A stretch of DNA of 12,732 bases from Promethearchaeota archaeon (GTDB lineage Archaea; Asgardarchaeota; Lokiarchaeia; Sigynarchaeales; SOKP01): positions 1 to 12,732 of the forward strand of contig DAOUUT010000090.1 in NCBI GenBank assembly GCA_030668025.1, in the 5' to 3' direction. The position numbers and the translations under genes were made by a program. The first letter of the stretch is position 1. Each line of letters starts with the position of its first letter. The notes beneath the pieces are model-generated. The model saw only the letters and a program-made list of their open reading frames with translations. It searched no databases and was not told where the DNA came from. Below, one piece after another: positions 7,006 through 12,732 of the stretch.

Positions 7006-7722
7006 ATGATAAAAAAAATTAAAACATACTCGAAAATTACTGATTTTGGCTCCATCGCCCGCCGTTATTTTGTAAATAACTTTTACGACGGAATGTTAAC
7101 TGTTTTAGGCATTTTATTAGGATTTTTTATACTAATATTTAAAGATGGACAACAAACAGTAGATAGTCATATTGTAATATTAACTGGGGTCGCAACATCA
7201 ATTTCAATGTTCATGTCGGGATTAAGTGGTTCATACATATCTGAAAAAGCAGAACAGAAGAGATTGAAAGCAGATTTAGATAAAGCTATGGTAATAATGA
7301 AGGAAGAGGGAGAGGAGGGGGATAAGTTATTAGAAGACGAGGAAATCGAGAAAGCAATGTTGACGGTTAATTTTAATGATAAAAATCGAAAAAAAAAACT
7401 AAATCGAAAAAAATCAAATAAGAAGAGAAGAAAAGCAAAGACATTGCAAGAAAAGGCAGAAAGATTGGCAAGCATAATTGTATCGCTAGTAAATGGGGGT
7501 GCACCGCTTTTAGGTGGAATTGTTCCAATAATTCCGTTTTTTTTTACTATAGAGGCAGGGATTAATTATTTCATCTTTTCTTTTTTAATTATTTTTATAT
7601 GCATTGTTTTTCTAGGCATTTTTGTAGGTTTCATTTCTCGAGAATCATTATGGAAAAATGTTCTTCAAATGTTAGTCGCTTTTGGTCTAACTATAATTGT
7701 TTCAATTCTTATATTAAATTAA
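7006..7722 (+). CDS. VIT1/CCC1-family membrane protein, paralog 2
   Basis: This 238-aa paralog of the preceding gene shares the layout and most signature blocks. These are RRYFVNNFYDGMLTVLGILLG (19-39, Asp28 and Gly29 in the DG motif), ILTGVATSISMFMSGLSGSYISEKAEQKR (58-86), a charged region with EDEEIEKAMLTVN (110-122), then AERLASIIVSLVNGGAPLLGGIVPIIPFFF (151-180), and two further hydrophobic helices to the C-terminus. The hydrophilic region is about 25 residues shorter than in paralog 1 and ends in a very basic stretch, KKKLNRKKSNKKRRKAK (129-145). The motif (E/D)(E/D)xEIxKAM is shared by both loops and may be a family-specific feature. Five membrane helices are likely. The pair reads as an old tandem duplication, with the helices alike and the loops diverged. 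The partners could form a heterodimer, since VIT proteins are dimeric; that is inference. No clear SD is visible before the ATG. Confidence 0.84.
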   Translation: MIKKIKTYSKITDFGSIARRYFVNNFYDGMLTVLGILLGFFILIFKDGQQTVDSHIVILTGVATSISMFMSGLSGSYISEKAEQKRLKADLDKAMVIMKEEGEEGDKLLEDEEIEKAMLTVNFNDKNRKKKLNRKKSNKKRRKAKTLQEKAERLASIIVSLVNGGAPLLGGIVPIIPFFFTIEAGINYFIFSFLIIFICIVFLGIFVGFISRESLWKNVLQMLVAFGLTIIVSILILN

Positions 7723-7804
7723 AAAAATTATTTGGTTTAATCGAAAATTTAAAATTTTTTAAAAGATTTTAATACAAAAAATTATATTTTTAAAATGATT
7801 TAAA

Positions 7805-8611
7805 TTGAAGAATTTTATTGGTATAGATATTGGTTCTTTGGCAACAAAGATTGCTCTTATTAGCGATGGGAAGTTAATTGATCACCGAACAGAAAGATCC
7901 ACATACGATTTCAAAAGAATAGGGCATAATCTATTTGATGATTTACTAAAAAAGAATAATTTAAACAAAGATGAAGTGTTTTTAATGAGCACGGGTTACG
8001 GAAGAAATACAATAGACATAGCAAATGATCGAGTAACCGAAATTACAGCTCACGCTAAGGGTGTGCAATTTTTCTTTCCAGATGCTTATTCCGTAATAGA
8101 TATTGGGGGCCAGGATAGTAAAGCAATTGTAATATCGAATAAGACTGGCAGCGTGATTGATTTCCAAATGAATGATAAATTTTTTTTTTAAAAAAAAAAG
8201 TCAAAATGCGCTGCTGGAACGGGGCGATTTTTGGAAGTTATGGCTCACGCGTTGGAAATTCCTATTGATCAATTTGGAAACTTGGCCTTAAGAGCTAACA
8301 AGTCAGCTTCAATAAGTTCCACATGTACGGTCTTCGCTGAGAGCGAAGTAATAAGTTTATTCGCTCGAGGGGCTTCTAAAGAAGAGATTGCGAGCGGTAT
8401 ACATAAATCAATTGCCAGAAGAGTTGCCGGAATGGCAAAACGTATTGGAGTTGGACCTAAATTAATTTTCTGCGGGGGAGTTGCCAAAAACCCTGGCGTA
8501 AAAAAATATTTAGAAGACGAACTTGGATATGAAATCGAAACGCCAGAATTTCCTCAACTAACGGGAGCTATTGGTGCTGCTTTAATAGCTCAAGAAAACA
8601 ATTCTAATTAG
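7805..8611 (+). pseudogene. hgdC: 2-hydroxyacyl-CoA dehydratase activator (HgdC/BcrA-BadF family), interrupted by an in-frame stop
   Basis: The activator is a homodimeric ASKHA-fold ATPase with one [4Fe-4S] cluster at the dimer interface; it hydrolyses ATP to push an electron into the dehydratase. The N-terminal phosphate motif FIGIDIGSLATKIALI, then STGYGRN, VIDIGGQDSKAI and FQMNDK are intact, followed by TAA at 8189-8191. The same reading frame resumes with CAAGTGRFLEVM, then SISSTCTVFAESEVIS, FCGGVAKNPGV and TGAIGAALIA. Without the 27 inserted bases (8180-8206) the product is 259 aa, the normal length, with cluster cysteines at 126 and 165, matching Cys127 and Cys166 that I recall for Acidaminococcus HgdC. 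The start is TTG 7805, since an in-frame ATG at 7796 meets a stop after two codons. All downstream motifs are preserved, so the disruption is recent, programmed, or a sequence error. It is upstream of the two dehydratase subunits (114-nt gap). Confidence 0.9.
8180..8206 (+). other. 27-nt in-frame insertion: T10A10 palindrome plus GTCAAAA
   Basis: Between the Lys codon of NDK (8177-8179) and the Cys codon of CAAGTGRF (8207-8209) lie ten T, ten A and GTCAAAA. The family normally has NDKCAAGTG contiguous. The insert is a multiple of three, encodes Phe-Phe-Phe-stop-Lys-Lys-Lys-Ser-Lys, and is bounded by the direct repeat AAAT (8177-8180 and 8204-8207). Origin is unresolved: assembly or consensus error, small insertion, or an element bypassed or removed at RNA level. 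Confidence 0.85.
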
Positions 8612-8668
8612 ATTAATTTTATTTCAGCTAATTTTAATATTTTTATCTATATTTTAAATCGGTAAACT

Positions 8669-8678
8669 TTTATAAGGA
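8669..8678 (+). promoter_or_regulatory. TATA box of the dehydratase subunit operon
   Basis: CGGTAAAC (BRE-like) is followed by TTTATAAGGA, a strong archaeal TATA match. Transcription would start near 8700, about 25 nt before the ATG at 8726. The two subunits may therefore be transcribed independently of the interrupted activator gene. The 114-nt gap also holds T-rich runs (8616-8656) that could end the activator transcript. Confidence 0.55.
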
Positions 8679-8725
8679 ATTAAGTCTTTTCAAATAGATA
8701 ATTTCATACTACTAAAACTGATATT

Positions 8726-9865
8726 ATGACCGATACCATTCTTCTCTCAGAGTTTTCGTTATTTCTTAAAGAAAAAAAACAAGAAGGCGTTAAAATTATT
8801 GCTTTTTTAGCTCACGATAATATCCCCGAAGAGTTGATAGATGCAGCGGGTTTCTTTCCTTTAAGGATGATGTTTGGAGGGAATGACGAGTTGATGGAAG
8901 CTAGCCACGATTTTTTACCCCCATCTACATGTGCATTTGCTCAATCGTGTATCGGGTTATTTTCTACTAAACCAAATAACTTCAGATTCTTAGATTTGGT
9001 GGATAATTTTATTGTCTCAAACCACTGCGTATCAGATATCTGTGCTTCAGAGATAATTACTAAATATTTTAACATCTCTCGTTTGAATTTTTACGTACCG
9101 TATATGACAGATGAGAGTAGTTTAAAATATTTCAAGTTAGAACTACAAAATTTAAAGGGGAAGTTGGAAGATATTATAGGAGAAAAAATTTCTAACGAAA
9201 AATTATTTAAGAGCATTAAGAAGTATAATGATTTTAAAAAAAAAATATCGCAAGTTAATGATTTAGAGATTTTGGGTTCAGAAAAAATAAAAATAATTCA
9301 AAAAGCAATATTATACGGTCCAACATTCCTACCTGACTTGGAAAAGTACATTGAAGAAGTCAAAACCAGTCCACCTCAAAACCTTGGTTTGTCTAAAGAT
9401 ATTTTACTTACAGGATGTTCGATCTTCATTAACGATAACTTGATTGATTTAATCGAAGAAGGAGGAGGGAATGTTGTTTATTTAGATACATGGATTGGAA
9501 ATCACTATTATTCACAAGTTATAGATGATGATTCGATAAATTCAAACAAAGATCCTTTAGATTTATTGGTGCTGAGGTTTAAAAATAACACGCATGGAGA
9601 CCATTCAGTACCTAACTTCCTGCAACATAAAGTATCTTTAATTGAAAATTATGCTAAGAACTATACAAAAAAAACGGGTAAAAAATTAGGCGTGTTCAAT
9701 CACATTATTAAATTTTGCGACCACATATCGTTAATGGCTTCTTTCTTGAAAAATGAGTTACAAGAAAAAGGAATACAAGTATTAAATTTGGAAAGAGATT
9801 ATTCGCGAGCTAATCGAGGACAACTCTCAACAAGAATAGAAGCGTATTTGGAGATGATGAAATGA
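8726..9865 (+). CDS. 2-hydroxyacyl-CoA dehydratase family subunit (HgdB/D-component-like, 379 aa)
   Basis: This is one of two subunits of a 2-hydroxyacyl-CoA dehydratase of the HgdAB/FldBC/BcrBC superfamily (PF06050-type), which uses a [4Fe-4S] cluster and ketyl-radical chemistry to remove water from (R)-2-hydroxyacyl-CoA. Residues 33-49 (IPEELIDAAGFFPLRMM) form the family's opening motif. Likely cluster ligands are Cys69 in PPSTCAFAQSC, Cys101 in SNHCVSDIC and Cys331 in HIIKFCDH; Cys74, Cys106 and Cys231 also exist. The C-terminal LERDYSRANRGQLSTRIEAYLEMM (355-378) matches the conserved final strand-helix motif. Length equals that usual for HgdB. The stop overlaps the next start as ATGA. The natural substrate cannot be read from sequence; amino-acid-derived 2-hydroxyacyl-CoA is the common case, while a benzoyl-CoA-reductase-like role is less likely because only one ASKHA subunit is present. 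Confidence 0.88.
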   Translation: MTDTILLSEFSLFLKEKKQEGVKIIAFLAHDNIPEELIDAAGFFPLRMMFGGNDELMEASHDFLPPSTCAFAQSCIGLFSTKPNNFRFLDLVDNFIVSNHCVSDICASEIITKYFNISRLNFYVPYMTDESSLKYFKLELQNLKGKLEDIIGEKISNEKLFKSIKKYNDFKKKISQVNDLEILGSEKIKIIQKAILYGPTFLPDLEKYIEEVKTSPPQNLGLSKDILLTGCSIFINDNLIDLIEEGGGNVVYLDTWIGNHYYSQVIDDDSINSNKDPLDLLVLRFKNNTHGDHSVPNFLQHKVSLIENYAKNYTKKTGKKLGVFNHIIKFCDHISLMASFLKNELQEKGIQVLNLERDYSRANRGQLSTRIEAYLEMMK

Positions 9866-11217
9866 GTTTAATTGCTGAGGAAATAATATCTTTTAGTTCT
9901 GTTCTAAGAATTGCTTACAATCTTTTGGCAGGCCGTAATTACCTAAAAAGAAAAAAGTTCCGAGAGAAAAAGAAATTAGTTAGTATGTCCTTGCCTTTTT
10001 CAGACTTAGCCTTCGCAGCAGGAACGGTGCCTGTTTTTCCTATAAGAATGCACACTTTTGAAATTAATAAATACCTTGGGTACTTAGGCTCCGCGTCTAG
10101 TCTTTTTGGCTGGAACAATGTTTCTAATTTCTTAAGTTTTGTTAAGAACCTTGGAATATCTGAAGTCAGTAAACTTGTTGACGATATAATTGAGGACGTA
10201 ATTGATACCATTAACAAAAAGTACAACCAAATGTATGATCTTGCAATTGAGAATGGCATCTCAAGCGACTTCTGTTATGGTCTAAAAGGTTTAACGGGTA
10301 TGCATTTTTCCAAAGGTCGTAATTTAGACGCATGTCTCAACGTTACAATTCGATGTAGCGCTTACAATAAGTATATGGAATCCTTAAAAACAATTAATAA
10401 AGGTCCCAAGCAAATTTGGATCGATATTCCCCCAAGAAATATTGGAAATGCTTTAGAAATTTTAACTGATAATGTCTCGAACGCTATAAGAGAATTTGAG
10501 AATTTGACTGGCAATACGATTACAGATAATCAATTGAGAGAGCATTTTAAAATTGGTAATCAAGTAAAAAAATCGTATAAAACAATAATTTACGATATTA
10601 GTACTTCTGATTTTTATCCGTGCAATCCAGCAACATTCAGCGAAATTATGTCCTTATTAAGCATTACATTTCAAGACTATAATTCAAATTCGATACGATA
10701 CAGGGATAATTTAGCATCGCTAGTAAATGAAATGCGGGAAAGAATAAGAAAGGGGATTGGAATGGATGTGTCAAATATGCCGCGTATTTTTGTAACGCCC
10801 ATATTCGGAGGATGGGAACCAAAAACCCACGATATTATATATGAACTAGGTGGGAGAGCGATTTATGCTGACTGGGATATATTAAAATTTTTAGAGGAAA
10901 TACCTATCGCACCAAACACAAATCCAGCAGAGGAATACGCTCGATTTCTTTTAAACGCAACAGAATCAGGGATTGGTTGTGATAACGACACATTAACTGA
11001 CTCATATTTGAGAGTGGCTAAAAAACTAAATGCCGATGGTCTTATATTTTTTCAATTGTTTGGATGTCATTCTATTTCAAATTGTTATACAATGCTAAGA
11101 GAAAAGGTACGCCGAGAACTCGAAATACCAACAACTGCAATAACTTTTAATAAAATTGGAGAAAACATCGAGCAAATGAAGACAAGGCTCGGTGCCTTCA
11201 TGGAAATGTTTAAATAA
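9862..11217 (+). CDS. 2-hydroxyacyl-CoA dehydratase family subunit (HgdA-like, 451 aa)
   Basis: This is the larger partner subunit of the dehydratase, translationally coupled to the preceding gene (ATGA overlap). At 451 aa it is close to the HgdA-type size of about 420-480. Family marks: SDLAFAAGTVPVFPIRM (47-63), equivalent to the e.i.AaG..P.r. motif; candidate ligands Cys138 (SSDFCYGLKGLTGMHFSKG, like the family's C.y.k...G), Cys165 (NVTIRCSAY) and Cys402 (FQLFGCHSISNC), with Cys408 nearby; a long central helical region; RIFVTPIFGGWEPKTHDIIYELGGRAIYAD (308-337), the conserved strand then substrate-side segment; and a C-terminal TRLGAFMEMF (441-450). It has an N-terminal extension of about 40 residues, basic near 29-38. 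Gene order here is activator, small, large, whereas the Acidaminococcus hgd operon as I recall is C-A-B. The substrate is not predictable. Confidence 0.87.
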   Translation: MSLIAEEIISFSSVLRIAYNLLAGRNYLKRKKFREKKKLVSMSLPFSDLAFAAGTVPVFPIRMHTFEINKYLGYLGSASSLFGWNNVSNFLSFVKNLGISEVSKLVDDIIEDVIDTINKKYNQMYDLAIENGISSDFCYGLKGLTGMHFSKGRNLDACLNVTIRCSAYNKYMESLKTINKGPKQIWIDIPPRNIGNALEILTDNVSNAIREFENLTGNTITDNQLREHFKIGNQVKKSYKTIIYDISTSDFYPCNPATFSEIMSLLSITFQDYNSNSIRYRDNLASLVNEMRERIRKGIGMDVSNMPRIFVTPIFGGWEPKTHDIIYELGGRAIYADWDILKFLEEIPIAPNTNPAEEYARFLLNATESGIGCDNDTLTDSYLRVAKKLNADGLIFFQLFGCHSISNCYTMLREKVRRELEIPTTAITFNKIGENIEQMKTRLGAFMEMFK

Positions 11218-11242
11218 TTTTCTATAATTATGGAATAATACC

Positions 11243-12508
11243 TTAATAAATAGATACTTTCCTTTTTATGTTATTCATATGTCTATCTAATTTCTCATTT
11301 TCTTTATTGAACTTTAGAATTTTCGTTGATTTAGAGACATCTAGTATCCTATGCCACTTATTTAAAAAATCATTATCGAATTTAACTAACTTAGCTTTTT
11401 CAATTATCTGGTTATATTCACTTTTTGCGGATTTTACCGTATTATTTCTATATGAAGGTGATGCTGGCTTCTTATTACCTATTCGTATAATATTTTCCAA
11501 ATCATTTCGTTTTTGTGATTTTAAATCCTCATTTTCGATAAAATTATGCCACACTTCATTATTGATAGGAGGTACTAACATTAAAGGAATAATATAATCT
11601 GTTTCTCTAATCAAATGCTTTCTCAAATAACCTTTAATTTCTAGGTCATATCCAAACTTGGATATTAAAATTAAATGTGATCTGATATTATGGCACTTAT
11701 TTTTTTTATCATTCTTGAATTTTTTTGTAAATGACTTAATTTCATTCACAAATTTTAATAAATTCATATATTTAAATGGTTTAGACATTCTATTACAATA
11801 AATAAAAGTAAGCTCATAATCATAGGGATTAATTTCTTCAGTAACTTGATTATTGAGTTCTGAGTTAGTTTTTTTAGTTGTAATTATCAATAAATCTATT
11901 ACTCTTTGAAAAGTATCACTCTTTAAGGCAAAATTATAATTGCGATATACTTTTGTGTTCTTTTCATTGGTCTGAATTATATTATTTTCAATTAATTCAA
12001 TATATGGAAAATAAGTTTTTTCCCATTCTTCCCACTTTCCGTCAACATGGATTATAGAAAAAGGGAATTTCATAATTTCATCTGAAAAGTTAATTACATG
12101 ATATAGTTGCTTAATTATATCATTTAATATCCTTGTTTCGATTGTAAATATTTTCATTTTTTCTTGAGCTTTCTCTAATTGAAATTTAGAAAGTTCAGTA
12201 AATGGATAAAAAAATTGATTTTTAACCTCATCTTTCAATGATCGAATCAATTTTTCTTCAATTAGGCTTATACAGTTATGCGATTCTTGTGGTATATTTA
12301 ATTCTTCAGCTAATGATTGAATTTTAAACACCATAAGGGATATGCAGGTTCTCTCAAAATTCTTATTTATTGAAGATTGAACCACTGAAATAAGACCTTC
12401 TTCACTAAAACCTATGATTAATAGATAATCCTCAGAGATAATAGAATTTTTAGAAATCTTGAATTGAGATTTAAAACATTTTTGGATAGTTGAAGATATC
12501 TCGTTCAT
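11243..12508 (-). CDS. Hypothetical protein of unknown function (421 aa)
   Basis: I do not recognise this protein. It has no signal peptide, no membrane segments, and no nucleotide-binding or zinc motif; the four cysteines (11, 55, 79, 238) plus Cys272 are scattered. The N-terminal part (about 25-65) looks alpha/beta (DYLLIIGFSEEGLISVVQSS, TCISLMVFKIQSL). The middle (65-150) is helical. Residues 231-313 alternate strands and helices (YELTFIYCNR, helix 246-266, RSHLILISKFGYDLEIKGYLRKHL, IIPLMLVPP), which could be a small Rossmann-like or nuclease-like domain, but no catalytic set is evident. The C-terminal 100 residues are charged and Lys-rich, with a helical tail. The reading frame is intact and long, begins at ATG 12508, and has a TATA box 27-34 nt upstream, indicating a real, probably leaderless gene. 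It converges on the dehydratase operon with 25 nt between stops. Confidence 0.75.
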   Translation of the reverse strand: MNEISSTIQKCFKSQFKISKNSIISEDYLLIIGFSEEGLISVVQSSINKNFERTCISLMVFKIQSLAEELNIPQESHNCISLIEEKLIRSLKDEVKNQFFYPFTELSKFQLEKAQEKMKIFTIETRILNDIIKQLYHVINFSDEIMKFPFSIIHVDGKWEEWEKTYFPYIELIENNIIQTNEKNTKVYRNYNFALKSDTFQRVIDLLIITTKKTNSELNNQVTEEINPYDYELTFIYCNRMSKPFKYMNLLKFVNEIKSFTKKFKNDKKNKCHNIRSHLILISKFGYDLEIKGYLRKHLIRETDYIIPLMLVPPINNEVWHNFIENEDLKSQKRNDLENIIRIGNKKPASPSYRNNTVKSAKSEYNQIIEKAKLVKFDNDFLNKWHRILDVSKSTKILKFNKENEKLDRHMNNIKRKVSIY

Positions 12509-12732
12509 AGTTATTAATTTCTCAATAATTTTTGTCCTTATATTTAATCACTCTCTTATTTTTTTCATTTTTTAGCAAAAATCACTTGAGAGTATTTGAT
12601 CGCCAATTATACATTAAGAAATTAGTCATTTTATAATTAACAATTTAGCTTTTTTCTACCGAAAGTAGGCAAAAATTAATTTGACACAGGTAATTTCTTT
12701 CTTATTATTATCTTTTAAGCCAAATTCTTAAA
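12509..12732. other. Right-end intergenic region without a gene
   Basis: I see no credible open frame or RNA gene here on either strand. It contains the promoter of the 421-aa gene at 12535-12542. A short inverted repeat also occurs, CTAC (12656-12659) and GTAG (12665-12668) with a CGAAA loop, flanked by T-run and A-run, which may be a transcript end for a gene beyond the edge. Confidence 0.5.
12535..12542 (-). promoter_or_regulatory. TATA box (TATAAGGA) of the 421-aa gene
   Basis: The minus strand reads TTAAATATAAGGACAAAA, with TATAAGGA 27-34 nt upstream of the ATG. At that distance the archaeal transcription start would fall at or next to the start codon, so a leaderless mRNA is expected; no SD sequence is present. 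Confidence 0.55.

Noticed and set aside
7167..7475. Phe/Ser-rich open frame on the minus strand inside the second VIT-like gene
   Set aside because: Composition is the mirror of the Lys/Glu-rich loop on the coding strand; not a real gene.
8180..8206. Frameshift explanation for the broken activator gene
   Set aside because: The two parts are in the same frame; the interruption is a 27-nt insertion carrying TAA, so a simple one- or two-base indel cannot explain it.
7982..8487. Minus-strand frames opposite the activator gene
   Set aside because: Antisense to clear HgdC-family motifs and without support of their own.
9939..10259. Minus-strand open frame inside the 451-aa dehydratase subunit
   Set aside because: Antisense shadow of a conserved region.
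7805..11217. Class I benzoyl-CoA reductase (four-subunit BcrABCD-type)
   Set aside because: That enzyme has two ASKHA subunits; only one activator-type gene is present, which fits the dehydratase arrangement better.
11268..11597. Plus-strand open frame opposite the 421-aa gene
   Set aside because: No promoter or family features; the minus-strand gene is longer and has a TATA box at the right place.
1..12732. CRISPR array, tRNA, rRNA, insertion sequence or phage genes
   Set aside because: No spaced direct repeats, cloverleaf sequence, transposase or phage proteins seen on either strand.

Overview
This window is very AT-rich, with a proteome heavy in Lys, Asn and Ile. It reads as an archaeal chromosome segment. 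It carries an A-type (V/A-type) ATP synthase gene cluster, TATA-box promoters of the form TATAAGGA, several GTG/TTG starts and tightly overlapping genes. The AT-richness, together with 2-hydroxyacyl-CoA dehydratase genes, would fit an anaerobic fermentative archaeon. An Asgard (Lokiarchaeia-like) origin is plausible but is inference; no rRNA or other lineage marker is present.

Layout. Positions 1-5075 on the minus strand hold an A-type ATPase operon, read right to left: atpK (c ring), atpC, a small coiled-coil stalk gene (H/G-like), atpF, atpE, atpA, and the first 94 codons of atpB, which runs off the left edge. The genes from the stalk gene to atpA overlap by 1-8 nt. Subunits I (a) and D are not in the window. 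Upstream of atpK, also on the minus strand, is a DUF47/PhoU-like gene (5220-5864). A divergent intergenic region (5865-6082) contains a 17-bp palindrome and a TATA box. It leads to two tandem plus-strand paralogs of the VIT1/CCC1 membrane family (6083-6874 and 7006-7722).

Positions 7805-11217 on the plus strand encode an ATP-dependent 2-hydroxyacyl-CoA dehydratase system: an ASKHA-fold, iron-sulfur activator (HgdC family) followed by two dehydratase-family subunits of 379 and 451 aa that overlap by ATGA. The activator gene is interrupted by a 27-nt in-frame insertion (8180-8206). This insertion is mostly a perfect T10A10 palindrome, introduces a TAA stop, is flanked by a direct AAAT repeat, and sits immediately before the first cluster-ligating cysteine. 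Removing it gives a normal-looking 259-aa activator. This is the most striking anomaly in the window.

Convergent with the dehydratase, 11243-12508 (minus) encodes an unrecognised 421-aa soluble protein with a well-placed TATA box and probably a leaderless transcript. The right end (12509-12732) has no gene that I can support.

Functionally, the window combines an ion-translocating ATPase, likely metal or phosphate homeostasis genes (DUF47 plus two VIT-like proteins), and a low-potential radical dehydratase module for amino-acid-derived 2-hydroxyacyl-CoA thioesters.
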